NCBI GenBank assembly: GCA_032622095.1 | Contig: CP136069.1 | Coordinates: forward strand, 158,089,043 to 158,153,042 | Reading direction: 5' to 3' | Origin: Siphonodentalium dalli | Lineage: Eukaryota; Mollusca; Scaphopoda; Gadilida; Siphonodentaliidae | Length of the DNA stretch: 64,000 bases | Part shown: one piece after another, positions 46,661 to 59,642 of the stretch | Layout of the letters: each line of letters begins with the position of its first letter | Position numbering within the stretch: the first letter of the stretch is position 1 | Notes under the pieces: model-generated | What the model was told of the DNA's origin: nothing | Seen by the model: the letters and a program-made list of their open reading frames with translations, nothing else | Database searches by the model: none | Position numbers and translations under genes: made by a program

Positions 46661-47612
46661 TTCCGGTCTAGATTTTTTTATCGTCGCTAATCCACTGAGC
46701 ATGGTGTGGACATGTTTGTGATAGGCCACCCGTAACAAGTTATGCCGATTTAATATTCCACCATGGATTATGCAGTCAGTTAAAGTTGGACTAATACATT
46801 ATATGATCAATAGAGAGCGTTTATTATCAGTCCATAAATATGTCGGGAAATTCGTGGTAAAAACATTGTGTGACAGGTAAGTTACATGCATGCTGCGTCA
46901 TGTTTACACATGATAGTCCACGTTGACATAAACACTCTTTATTTGTCATATAATAGGTTAGTCCCCCTTTATGTCATCTGCGGTAAAACTTCAGCGTGAA
47001 ACTTCAAATACGCCCACACCATTGCATTCCCTTGGTCAGGTGAGTGGTGACCCACATGTACCAATTTTCCTACATATCTTCTAAGCTGATCAGGCTCTTT
47101 ATTGCTCATATTTGCCCATTTAATTAAGTCGTCTGTAGTCGACGTGATCTAACTCTTGACACTCTATGGGTAATTTACCCCCATGTTTCAATTTTCACCT
47201 ACCAGATTCCAACCATGTTGGTTATATAATTAATTATTTTTATATAGTTGATAATTAGTGCCCTTTTAAGGCATCATTTGTCAACGGGACCTATGTAATA
47301 AGATTTCCCGGGTCAAATTATATCTATGAAAAAATTCTGCTCCGATGGTCCAGCCATTTCTGTACAAACGATCAGTTATTGATTACCGCTGGTAGATAAA
47401 AGCCAATTGCGTGAGCCTTTCAAGTTTGACACTGCGTGTCGCTAGTAGTCCACCATGTGACGTCATATGAGGGAACATTAACTATTCAGACTACATAATC
47501 CATGATGGAACATTAAATCGGCATAACTTCAGTTCCGGCCGGCCTATCACTAAACACTTTTCGGCACCGTGCTCAGTGGATTAGCAAAAATTCTAGACCG
47601 GAGTAAACCTGT
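46661..47612. mobile_element. ~950-bp element with ~130-bp TIRs
   Basis: The left TIR (TCCGGTCTAGA ... CTAATCCACTGAGCA ... AGTTATGCCGATTTAAT) matches the complement of the right one (47,470-47,612) with several mismatches. The interior is non-coding and AT-rich. The long imperfect TIRs and lack of transposase mark a MITE. I cannot assign a target duplication, and the superfamily is open. Confidence 0.75.
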
Positions 47613-48012
47613 AACAGAATAAATCTCGTCTTCAACTAGATTATTCGAGTAAAGAACTATTCTTATACTCTAACCCTTACTTATTAATAGTTCTCCAATA
47701 ACAAAATTTCGCGTGTTAACCATAATTGGTATGTAAACAATTATGTGACAGTGATTTGTCAACAATCACCGCTAATCGTGTAATAAGTTCTTTATCTTAA
47801 TTCGAACATGATTTTCAGTATAATTTTCAAAGCTTACCTTCAAGTTTTTATTAAAATGTGGTTTCTCATTGGACTAATTGGACTTTTGTCGATAATTCAA
47901 ATGTTTACTTAACAATGGCGTTGACAAGCGAAACCTCATTGAAGAGTTACTAATAATAAAAATAAGAACAAAGTCAATCTACATTTGCATGTACATGTTC
48001 ATGATAATTGTT
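47613..48012. other. no feature recognised
   Basis: AT-rich interval between two TIR elements. Confidence 0.4.
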
Positions 48013-48016
48013 TTAA

Positions 48017-48489
48017 CCCTTTCAGTGCCAGGTGCCGATCTCATCGGCCCTAATTTACGGTCTGTAAAATCGGCCCTAAAACAAAAACAAAAATATATTT
48101 TTTTTTTTTTTTTTATTTTTTTTGGATTGAATTTTTTTTAGTATGCTTAAGCATGCTATAGCGAATTTAAAAACAAACTGGATAAAAACCTTAGGGGCAT
48201 GTTATAACTCAAAACTATCACCAAGTATTCATAGTAATAATTTTGATGCCCATGAAAAACGTAAGATTCTCTGGCATTAAACCTACAAAATAAGTCTGTT
48301 AAAGAATATAAGAAAAAATTATTAAAATTGTAAAAAATTGTAAAAAATAATAACAATGATGACAAATTGTTAGGCCAATGCATTCTCTTATATATGCAAG
48401 ACGACCTATGGTCGACTCGCATATATAAGAGAATGCATTGGCACAGGGTATATGGGTTGATACAAAAATCGGACCTGGCACTCAAAGGG
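48017..48489. mobile_element. 473-bp piggyBac-type MITE, complete
   Basis: Perfect TTAA duplications (48,013-48,016 and 48,490-48,493) flank the ends CCCTTTCAGTGCCAGGT and its near complement (GGTCCGA..CCTGGCACTCAAAGGG). The interior carries an A/T run, the block shared with 8,277-8,630 in reverse, and one 76-bp palindrome (48,375-48,440). The two minus-strand frames here belong to the element. Confidence 0.88.
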
Positions 48490-48493
48490 TTAA

Positions 48494-49005
48494 AGACATT
48501 GTATACTATTTTGCATTAAGTCACTTCGAATGCTTCGAGTCCTTTTAAACAGCAGTCTCCGTGCACTTGCGTAATTTTTAAACTGGAGGAGCAATATATT
48601 CACTTGTATGAGTTCATTGTGATGGCCTCACCTGAGCTCGCCGCAATAATATTTATGAATATGTCTGGCAACAGCATATCAGAAAATCAGTCAGTTCCGT
48701 CCACATGCTATTCATACCCATTTCCTTTGTAGTCACCAATAGTTAAACTATTATTTGATCAGGTTGAACACGCTTTTTAACGCGCACAATGATAAAGATA
48801 GGTATGTTTCCAGATGTCTATGATATATCAATTCTTTATTATTAACCTGTAGTATTTATCTTTTGTTTTAAATAGGTGATTTGAGATTCTGAATCATTTT
48901 GTTTTCTTAGAATTATTTTCCCTCGCATTCTGTTTGATGTATAAGATTATGCTCTGTTTTACCCAGAATAAACCAATTTATTCTGGTGTTGTCATTTTAA
49001 GGGAA
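48494..49005. other. no feature recognised; possible promoter region of the exon at 49,006
   Basis: AT-rich sequence with no clear core promoter. Named only because a candidate first exon follows. Confidence 0.3.
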
Positions 49006-49060
49006 ATGTTGCTGCTTGTATATAGCCTTCTCTATGCTTTAGCAATAGAAATGTATCATG
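49006..49060 (+). CDS. candidate first exon encoding a signal peptide
   Basis: ATG at 49,006 gives MLLLVYSLLYALAIEMYH plus one base, followed at once by GTAAGTTCAG, a strong splice donor. A hydrophobic leader of ~14 residues and a phase-1 donor are typical of first exons of secreted or cell-surface proteins. No matching downstream + strand exon is certain; the + frame at 49,330-49,507 (PPRCVRHDNLMLYENNDKIY) is a weak candidate. The call rests on leader plus donor only. Confidence 0.4.
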
Positions 49061-49802
49061 GTAAGTTCAGATGGGCTGTCCTATTAGTTTTCTTTCATTT
49101 ATTGGGTGGCCAGGCAGCTTTCGCATAGTTTCAGAGAGAGAGAGAGTAAATGTTAGCATATATGTTTGCCTATTAAACATGACTGGGTTGAATGACAAAT
49201 TCAACAAAATGTCGCTATGTCACCCCACAAACACAAATAAGGGGCTTTTGTTGTCAGAGAAGTAGTAACGTTCTCACCTGGTGTGTAGTCACATGTGTCG
49301 ATCGGATCTGGACAATCTGTCTGCGTAGGTATACTGTTACCATTTGTCGCCCATCCTGGAATTAATTATATACCTAGCACACACCATATGTATAGTTCGT
49401 CGATCACGACAGACAAGCCTCCAAGGTGTGTGCGTCATGACAATTTGATGTTGTATGAGAACAATGACAAAATATACATTAAATTAAAAACTATTGTGCC
49501 ACTTTAACACACATATCTTTTACGACATGATTCTACTTAAGGAATTTATCAGGATCGAATATGTTCTCACTTCTAACGTCCACAATTCACGATAACCTAA
49601 CTCGCTTTCTAAAAGTATGACCCCATCGCTCGAGTATATATGTAAAAAATATATAGTACACAATTGACTTGACTTGTCCCTATCTGATTCACAAAGGACC
49701 ATTTCCATCAAGTATGAGTTTAATCTGCGTGGCCATCGCAGAGGTTTTAAGAGTGTCAGTGATTTAATTGGAGGGACAACTGTTAAAGATGCACAATTCG
49801 AA

Positions 49803-50147
49803 TTAAAGCTCGTAAATTACTATTTCTTTGGCTTCGGAGGTATTTGATTCGAGTCGAGGAACGCACCACCCATAAAAACTCCGAGTTATCAAATATCCAG
49901 TTTTGAATTCTATTATCTTTTCATCACCTGGAATCTTTGGAGGCCAGGAAAATATTCGACGAATGCCGACCGACATACTCTCGATACCAAATTGCTTTGG
50001 ACCAAAGGTTGATATATAAAACTCTTTGGGCAATTTTATTGGACATGAAATGTTGCTGTTGTTGGAGTCTGGTGAATATATACATTTGCCGCAGATCCAA
50101 CCATTTTGGTCGGTCAATCCCACTTTAAGAACTCCGTATGTTAGCCG
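49803..50147 (-). CDS. candidate terminal exon of an unidentified gene
   Basis: Minus-strand reading from a possible acceptor (catttag, boundary near 50,147) gives LTYGVLKVGLTDQNGWICGK, then KFYISTF-like and IFSWPPKIPGDEKIIEF segments, and ends YGWCVPRLESNTSEAKEIVI-YEL and TAA. Composition looks like a folded extracellular domain with several Cys and Trp, unlike the surrounding noise. I cannot name the family. It lies between the PAN exon (52,000) and the membrane-tail exon (44,981) on the same strand, so it would be an alternative end or a separate gene. Confidence 0.4.
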   Translation of the reverse strand, partial: RLTYGVLKVGLTDQNGWICGKCIYSPDSNNSNISCPIKLPKEFYISTFGPKQFGIESMSVGIRRIFSWPPKIPGDEKIIEFKTGYLITRSFYGWCVPRLESNTSEAKEIVIYEL

Positions 50148-50149
50148 CT

Positions 50150-51999
50150 AAATGACCCATTATAGCAAATATAAGTCGATTAGCCATGACACGTTCCGCG
50201 ACAAAGTTTCAATGGATTTATTGTTTATTTGTACAATATTTACAAGCATATGCCACCAAGGAATTATATATTTGTGGTAGTTAGAGTTAAGTGCCTGCCC
50301 CTCCTTAATTAATTGGACCGCCATATTTGAACATATCTTGTTTCACAATCGTGTTGTGAATTAATTTACAATATGTTTAAGGCCCAGACACACATTTTAT
50401 AACTGCAAGCAAGACTTTTAAAAATGTATCTGGATCTCCCCATCAAAAAACTCGTATCATCGTCATATCACGTAGAATCCGAACGTATAATAAGAGAAGA
50501 CCAAACCATTTATATATTGTTATAACATTATATAACATCATAGCCCAATATATTACAATGAAGAATAAAATAGCCACAAATACTTATAGCCCAAAGAATA
50601 AAAATACTGATATGCAGTCTGTAGCACTCAAGAGGGGGATAGTTAACTAGAGTTTTGGAGATGGTAAGCCGGGATGTGGTTGTATACATTTGACATAACT
50701 AATCTGATGCTCTCAGTCCATTTTATAGACCAAGATACATGATTGTCATGAACATTCTCAAATAAAGAAAACTATACATGTATGTGGATGCTTATCTTGC
50801 TAAATGAAAATAATTATATTGCTTGTATCAAGAAACATTGAGCTCACGATCTACATATCTGATAGCATTGATACATATACCGCACTGACAGACAGTTACC
50901 AAAATATTTTTCAGAAGTACTTAGTACTTGAAATTAACAACAAATCATGTAATAACTAGAATGCACCCAGTGGAGCTGCCTATACTTGCGCACATCACAC
51001 ATTTGGCATGTTTTGTGGTGTCTTACCAACACCAGTTTGAACCACGGGTGCTGGCCCCTCGTTGAGAGATCGATAAAAACAAATCTAGATATCAAATCTC
51101 AGTTCATTCATCGCTGAAATACTTGTGTATACGGACAGAATATTTCAAGTTGATCTATTACACTAATGATAGTCTTAGTAATACGTAGGAGTTGTTTTGC
51201 ATAGTTATAGAACAATATAGACATCGTTCATATGAAGGGTGTGAAGATGATTGGTTGCCAATGATGCTAATATATATTATATAACAATTTGGTTAAATTA
51301 CTAGTTTGACGAAGTTGTTGGCAGTTAGAATGGTTTAGCCTGCCAGTGCAATACGGGTCTCTGGACATCGACGCAATCATGTCTGGTGTTTTGCGCGCCC
51401 ATGTATAGCTTGTGACGTCCTGATGTGCGTCGTGACGTCATGGCGTCTTTATCGGTTTCCGGAAAGAAATCATTCAATGTTTTTCATTTATGAACGATTT
51501 ATTACCAAAATAAATCCAGATAACAATGCAAATTAAGTATATATGTGGATTTAACTTACAATTGATGCAGCCATTTCATATTAGCGCATGTGCAATCTTT
51601 ACATTCTGTACTTCCGGTATGACGTAACATATTCGCGGATGGACAGACAAATAAACAGACAAATAAACAGAGATCCGGATCGAAAACATTACTTGCGTCC
51701 AACATAGACTGGCGCAAGTAATGACATATCAAGTGAACTTGTAACTTCTAGCTGATTTGTGATTCTTAAATTATGTGCCGCATTGATCCAAATTTCAGAA
51801 AGAAAATCCAGACTTCAACAATGAAGGCGACAGGATGGTAGTATTTAACATGAATGCGATAGCGACGACGCTAGTGGTGATTATAATGGCGACAGCAAAC
51901 ATAAAGCTGGTTATTAAGGTCACGGCAACGATGGTGATGACCACGCCGGTTATCAAGAACAAGCGAATGATAATGATTCGACGTTGTAAATTTACTCAC
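50150..51999. other. no feature recognised
   Basis: AT-rich sequence. A short inverted repeat, CATTACTTGCG ... CGCAAGTAATG, lies at about 51,690-51,724. No exon is supported. Confidence 0.4.
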
Positions 52000-52197
52000 T
52001 AGGAGCGCAGTTTTTCCGCTTCATGGTTACCATGTTTCCAGTACTAAACTGATTTCTGAAAACATGGCAGGTGTTGTCGAAGTACAATGCGGCCCAGCAA
52101 TTTGCTTCTCCGAGGCAGATGTTGTCACATTCGTTCTCACTCGTGGTCGACGCAGGAACCATAATGTCGCATGCGAAGTCCTGCTCCATAACACACG
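52000..52197 (-). CDS. PAN/apple-domain exon
   Basis: The exon is bounded by acceptor CTTCTTTAATAG before 52,197 and donor GTGAGTAA after 52,000. It is 198 nt, phase 1 at both ends, encoding 65 residues: CVMEQDFACDIMVPASTTSE, then NECDNICLGEANCWAALYFD, NTCHVF and KRKNCAP. The C ... C-x3-C ... C-W-A-A-L-Y-F-D-x-x-C-x-V-F pattern is that of PAN/apple modules, which bind protein or carbohydrate outside cells. Symmetric phase 1-1 is the hallmark of shuffled extracellular modules. Outgoing phase fits the tail exon at 44,981. The frame gives an internal Met, but I take the acceptor, not that Met, as the start. Confidence 0.7.
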
Positions 52198-53110
52198 CTA
52201 TTAAAGAAGGGCATCGTTATATATGTATGTCATGCGTGGACATGCGAAATATCGACGAAAAGGGCAAGTGTCTATGGGGAATGCCAAGTGGATCGACCAA
52301 AAAGCATCTCTGACTGGCTGACTGATGATAACAAAAATTTAATGTTCATGACATAAATATTTTGAGAGACAAAAATTTACTAAACTGTATGCAATCCAAA
52401 AAATTGGGTTGAATATAACTAAAGTTTAGTCAGACTCTAATCCAAAGTAACCAAACGTTGGGTTAAATTAACCAAATATTGGGTTTTGAAGTAACTAAAC
52501 ATAGGATTAGAGAAAACGGATGTCAATATATAATTATATTTCATCTCATTGAATCAATATTGACTATATTATCTGAGATGCTGGTCATTAATTAAGGTTT
52601 CCCAAAATAAGTCCAACGAATGGATATGTTTCGGACCTTGGTGTCTGAGAGATATTGAATTAAACCAGAATTCGAACTGTATATGCAATATGAAACTCCG
52701 AAACGAGGTAACATATACTGACTTCCTTTTCTGGAATAAATTAACAACCTAGAAAAGAATACTTGCACCAAAGCCACATTCAATACTACAACTATATAAT
52801 TCGGTCATAACAGATGCCTTCACAGTGTATTTGTTCGAGTTTGAAAATATGGCAGAGAGAGAACCCAACAATTGAACCCAACTTCTGGAATTTGACCCAA
52901 CCATTAACCTAACTCTGGGTAACCCAACAGTTTTGTCTGAACTTTATTTTGGTTGTGTGTTGTCAATAACTGGTCTTCAATAAGCTGATGTGTAATATTA
53001 TCAGAGTTCACGTTGGCATGACAATTATTTTGGCCATTAGTTTTTCATTTTTTTTTTACCATTTTTCAAAAACTTGGTCTAAGTTGAAAAACCAAAATAT
53101 GGGATCATCA
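52198..53110. other. no confident feature
   Basis: Contains several 'aacccaacatttgggtt'-like short motifs (52,405-52,500 and 52,865-52,930: ttgggttaaattaacc, aacccaacaattgaaccc), which suggest a degraded short-TIR element about 0.5 kb long. No ORF is supported. Confidence 0.3.
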
Positions 53111-53120
53111 AGAAAATCGT

Positions 53121-56100
53121 AACTAAAACAAAAATATAAAGAAACACACACAAAAATATAAAGAAACACAAACAAAATATAAAGAATCACACACAGAAAT
53201 ATAAAGAAACAAACACAGAAATATAAAGAAACACGCACAAAAATATAAAGAAACACACACAGAAATATAAAGAAACACACATAAATATAAAGAAACACAC
53301 AGAAATATAAAGAAACACACACAGAAATATAAAGAATCAAGCACAAAAACATAAAGAAACACACAGAAATATAAAGAAACACACACAGAAATATAAAGAA
53401 ACACGCACAAAAACATAAAGAAACACACACAGAAATATAAAGAAACACACACAGAAATATAAAGAAACACACACAAAAACATAAAGAAACACAGATAAAA
53501 ATAAAGAAACACACACAGAAATATAAAGAAACACACACAAAAACATAAAGAAACACAAACAAAATATAAAGAAACACACAGAAAAATAAAAAAACACAAA
53601 CAAAATATAAAGAAACACACACAGAAATATAAAGAAACACACACAGAAATATAAAGAAACACTCACAGAAATATAAAGAAACACTCACAAAAACATAAAG
53701 AAACACAAAAAAACATAAAGAAACACACACAGAAATATAAAGAAACACACAGAAATATAAAGAAACACACAGAGAAATATAAAGAAACACACAGAAATAT
53801 AAAGAAACACTCACAAAAAAGATAAAGAAACACACACAGAAATATAAAGAAACACACACAGAAATATAAAGAAACACACACAGAAATATAAAGAACCACA
53901 CACAAAAACATAAAGAAACACACAGAAATATAAAGAAACACACACAGAAATATAAAGAAACACACAAAAACATAGTTACAAACAGAAATATAAAGAAACA
54001 CACACAGAAATATAAAGAAACACACAGAAATATAAAGAAACACACACAGAAAAATAAAGAAATACACACAGAAATATAAAGAAACACACACAGAAATATA
54101 AAGAAACACACAAAAACATAGTTACAAACAGAAATATAAAGAAACACACACAGAAATATAAAGAAACACACAGAAATATAAAGAAACACACACAGAAAAA
54201 TAAAGAAATACACACAGAAATATAAAGAAACACACACGGAAATATAAAGAAACACACACAGAAATATAAAGAAACACTCACAAAAACATAAAGAAACACA
54301 CACAGAAATATAAAGAAACACACACAGAAATATAAAGAAACACACAGAAATAAAAAGAAACACACACGGAAATATAAAGAAACACATAGAAATATAAAGA
54401 AACACACAGAAATATAAAGAAACACACACAGAAATATAAAGAAACACTCACAAAAAAAGATAAAGAAACACACACAGAAATATAAAGAAACACACACAGA
54501 AATATAAAGAAACACATACAGAAATATAAAGAACCACACACAAAAACATAAAGAAACACACAGAAATATAAAGAAACACACACAGAAATATATAGAAACA
54601 CACAAAAACATAGTTACAAACAGAAATATAAAGAAACACAAACAGAAATATAAAGAAACACACAGAAATATAAAGAAACACACACAGAAAAATAAAGAAA
54701 TACACACAGAAATATAAAGAAACACACACGGAAATATAAAGAAACACACAAAAACATAGTTACAAACAGAAATATAAAGAAACACACACAGAAATATAAA
54801 GAAACACACAGAAATATAAAGAAACACACACAGAAAAATAAAGAAATACACACAGAAATATAAAGAAACACACACGGAAATATAAAGAAACACACACAGA
54901 AATATAAAGAAACACTCACAAAAACATAAAGAAACACACACAGAAATATAAAGAAACACACACAGAAATATAAAGAAACACACAGAAATATAAAGAAACA
55001 CACACGGAAATATAAAGAAACACACACAAATATAAAGAAACACACAGAAATATAAAGAAACACACAGAAATATAAAGAAACACACACAGAAATATAAAGA
55101 AACACACACAGAAATATAAAGAAACACACACAAAAACATAAAGAAACACAGATAAAAATAAAGAAATACACACAGAAATATAAAGAAACACACACAAAAA
55201 CATAAAGAAACACAAACAAAATATAAAGAAACACACAGAAAAATAAAAAAACACAAACAAAATATAAAGAAACACACAGAAATATAAAGAAACACACACA
55301 GAAATATAAAGAAACACTCACAGAAATACAAAAGAAACACTCACAAAAACATAAAGAAACACACACAAAAACATAAAGAAACACACACAGAAATATAAAG
55401 AAACACACACAGAAATATAAAGAAACACACACAGAAATATAAAGAAACACAGAAATATAAAGAAACACTCACAAAAAAGATAAAGAAACACACACAGAAA
55501 TATAAAGAAACACACACAGAAATATAAAGAAACACACACAGACATATAAAGAACCACACACAAAAACATAAAGAAACACACAGAAATATAAAGAAACACA
55601 CACAGAAATATAAAGAAACACACAAAAACATAGTTACAAACAGAAATATAAAGAAACACATACAGAAATATAAAGAAACACACAGAAATATAAAGAAACA
55701 CACACAGAAAAATAAAGAAATACCCACAGAAATATAAAGAAACACACACGGAAATATAAAGAAACACACAGAAATATAAAGAAACACACACAGAAAAATA
55801 AAGAAATACACACAGAAATATAAAGAAACACACACGGAAATATAAAGAAACACACACAGAAATATAAAGAAACACTCACAAAAACATAAAGAAACACACA
55901 CAGAAATATAAAGAAACACACACAGAAATATAAAGAAACACACGGAAATATAAAGAAACACACACGGAAATATAAAGAAACACACAGAAATATAAAGAAA
56001 CACACAGAAATATAAAGAAACACACACGGAAATATAAAGAAACACACACAGAAATATAAAGAAACACACACACAGAAATATAAAGAAACACACACAAAAA

Positions 56101-56283
56101 CATAAAGAAACACACAGAAATATAAAGAAACACACACAGAAATATAAAGAAACACACAAAAACATAGAAACAAACAGAAATATAAAGAAACACACACAGA
56201 AATATAAAGAAACACACAGAAATATAAAGAAATACACACAGAAATATAAAGAAACACACACAAAAACATAAAGAAACAAACAT
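53121..56283. repeat. 3.16-kb minisatellite array, ~22-bp unit
   Basis: More than a hundred copies of units of the form AGAAATATAAAGAAACACAC(AC), mostly 22 bp with 18-, 20- and 24-bp variants; a minority read CACAAAAACATAAAGAAA. Higher-order blocks of several hundred bp recur (for example around 'cataaagaaacacagataaa' at 53,480 and 55,140). The minus strand has no stop in any frame, so frames of up to 463 codons appear (Phe, Cys, Leu, Ile, Val, Ser, Tyr only); they are artefacts. Confidence 0.95.
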
Positions 56284-57185
56284 ATAACTGAACAATTTCT
56301 ATTTTGGCACATGTTGTAACGGAAATTTGCTCTGGTGGGAACGACAAAAGCTGCTACCCTATACTTTTATTTGATATGTTACTGGGGGGATGCGCATTAT
56401 ATACAAGGTGGTAAGAATAATATATATACATATACACAGAAGAAGATAGCATATGGCGGTAGTCGCTATTTTTTCCATCTTCAGTCCTCGTTATAAAGTC
56501 ATGTTCATATTATCTTCCTAAATCAGCATACATGTATTTGAAGATGTCAAATAATGAATGTGTCAGTTACAATGGCGCTCAACTTGGGGAAAGGATACTG
56601 TAATACATTAGTCAGTGGAGCGATAAGGAATGCAGAAAGTTTAAATGCTTAAGCAATAGCAAAGGTCAATCTGAAGAGTCATATTAATGCTGACAGTAGG
56701 GTGTGCTGAATTAATTACTCATTTAAAAAAAAATATTTTAGACATTGTTTTCAGCTTGGATACTCTATTTGTCCAGCGTCTTAACGCTTCCATTACTGGA
56801 GATTCATGAAATTTTACGAAAATCCTGTCCCATAGGCAGCCTCGCATATATAAGAGAATGTACTAGCTTACAAGGTCAATGCACATACTGTTTGGCCAAT
56901 GTATTCTCTTATATACTTATATATGGCACAGGGTTTTCGCAAAATTTCAGGAAAATCCAGTCATGGACGGGTTACGATGATAGAAGAGATCAAGTCTCCA
57001 AGCAGGAAAACAATTTTTTACAATAGATTTTAAAAAATTGTCTCGCCTCGGACACCACTGCTTCATGTGTTCGTTATTGTCCAGTGATCCACTGATATCA
57101 TCCAAAAGTGATATAATGATAACCAAGTTTCAATTTGGGAATACCATGTCCGGATTAGTCATCTCCGGTGTAAACCTCCGAGTTT
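56284..57185. repeat. 0.9-kb unique segment, copy 1 of 2
   Basis: Almost identical to 59,643-60,535 (from 'ataactgaacaatttctatt' to 'ctccggtgtaaacctcc'). It includes a degenerate copy of the 76-bp palindrome (56,836-56,935). With the array it forms a ~4-kb unit duplicated in tandem. Confidence 0.9.
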
Positions 57186-59642
57186 AAACCGAAACTAAAA
57201 CAAAAATATAAAGAAACAAACACAAAAATATAAAGAAACACAAAAAAATATATAATGAAACACGCACAGAAATATAAAGAAACACACACAAAAATATAAA
57301 GAAACACGCACAAAAATATAAAGAAACATACACAGAAATATAAAGAAACACACACATAAATATAAAGAAGCACACAGAAATATAAAGAAACACACACAGA
57401 AATATAAAGAAACACACACAGAAATATAAAGAAACACAGACAAAAAACCCCATAAAGAAACACACCCAGAAATGTAAAGAAACACACACAGAAATATAAA
57501 GAAACACACACAGAAATATAAAGAAACACACAAAAACATAAAGAAACAAACAGAAATATAAAGAAACACAGACAAAAAAAACATAAAGAAACACACCCAG
57601 AAATATAAAGAAACACACACAGAAATATAAAGAAACACACCCAGAAATATAAAGAAACACACACAGAAATATAAAGAAACACACAGAGAAATATAAAGAA
57701 ACACACAAAAACATAAAGAAACAAACAGAAATATAAAGAAACACACACAGAAATATAAAGAAACACACACATAAATATAAAGAAACACACACATAAATAT
57801 AAAGAAACGCACACAGAAATATAAGGAAACACACACAGAAATATAAAGAAACACACACAGAAATAAAAAGAAACACACACAGAAATATAAAGAAACACAC
57901 ACAGAAATATAAAGAAACACACACAGAAATATAAAGAAACACACACAGAAATATAAAGAAACACACACAGAAATATAAAGAAACACACTGAAATATAAAG
58001 AAACACACACAGAAATATAAAGAATCACACACAAAAACATAAAGAAACACACAGAAATATAAAGAAACACGCACAAAAACCAAGAAACAAACAGAAATAT
58101 AAAGAAACACAGACAATAAAACATAAAGAAACACACCCAGAAATATAAAGAAACACACACAGAAATATAAAGAAACACACCCAGAAATATAAAGAAACAC
58201 ACAGAGAAATATAAAGAAACACACACAGAAATATAAAGAAACACACTGAAATATAAAGAAACACACACAGAAATATAAAGAATCACACACAAAAACATAA
58301 AGAAACACACCCAGAAATATAAAGAAACACACAGTAATATAAAGAAACACACCCAGAAATATAAAGAAACACACAGAGAAATATAAAGAAACACACACAG
58401 AAATATAAAGAAACACACTGAAATATAAAGAAACACACCCAGAAATATAAAGAATCACACACAAAAACATAAAGAAACAAACAGAAATATAAAGAAACAC
58501 ACACTGAAATATAAAGAAACACACTGAAATATAAAGAAACACACAGAAATATAAAGAAACACGCACAAAAACATAAAGAAACACAGAAATATAAAGTAAA
58601 ACAGACAAAACAAACATAAAGTAACACACCAAGAAATATAAAGAAACACACACAGAAATATAAAGAAACACAAACAAAAACATAAAGAAACACACACACA
58701 AATATAAAGAAACACACACAGAAATATAAAGAAACACACTGAAATATAAAGAAACACACACAGAAATATAAATAATCACACACAAAAACATAAAGAAACA
58801 CACAGAAATATAAAGAAACACGCACAAAAACAAAGAAACACACAGAAATATAAAGAATCACAGACAAAAAAAACCATTAAGAAACACACCCAGAAATATA
58901 AAGAAACACACACAGAAATATAAAGAAACACACACAAAAACATAAAGAAACACACACAGAAATATAAAGAAACACACACAGAAATATAACGAAACACACA
59001 GAAATATAAAGAAACACACACAGAAATATAAAGAATCACACACAAAAACATAAAGAAACACACATAAATATAAAGAAACACACACAGAAATATAATGAAA
59101 CACGCACAAATACACAGACAAAACACACACAAAATATAAAGAATTACACACAAAAACATAAATAAACACACAAAAACATAAAGAAACACAAGGAAATATA
59201 AAGAAACACACACAGAAATATAAAGAAACACACACAGAAATATAAAGAAACACACAGAAATATAAAGAAACACATGCAGAAATATAAAGAAACACACAAA
59301 AACATAAAGAAATAAACAGAAATATAAAGAAACACACAGAAATATAAAGAAACACACAGAAATATACAGAAACACACACAGAAATATAAAGAAACACACA
59401 CAGAAATATAAAGAAACACACACGGAAATATGAAGAAACACACACAGAAATATAAAGAAACACGCACAAAAACATAAAGAAACACACACAGAAATATAAA
59501 GAAACACACACAGAAATATAAAGAAACACACACAGAAATATAAAGAAACACTCACAAAAACATAAAGAAACACAAACAGAAATATAAAGAAACACACATA
59601 GAAATATAAAGAAACACACACAAAAACATAAAGAAACACACA
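57186..59642. repeat. 2.46-kb minisatellite array, same ~22-bp unit
   Basis: The same unit as 53,121-56,283. Both arrays start with AACTAAAACAAAAATATAAA and end just before the 0.9-kb segment. This array has its own variants, such as CACACCCAGAAATATAAAG and CACACTGAAATATAAAG, not seen in the first, so the arrays have diverged and homogenised separately. Minus-strand frames up to 549 codons are artefacts. Confidence 0.95.

Noticed and set aside
53121-59642. CRISPR-like repeat-spacer array
   Set aside because: Units are contiguous with no unique spacers, lengths vary by 2 bp, and the window is eukaryotic.
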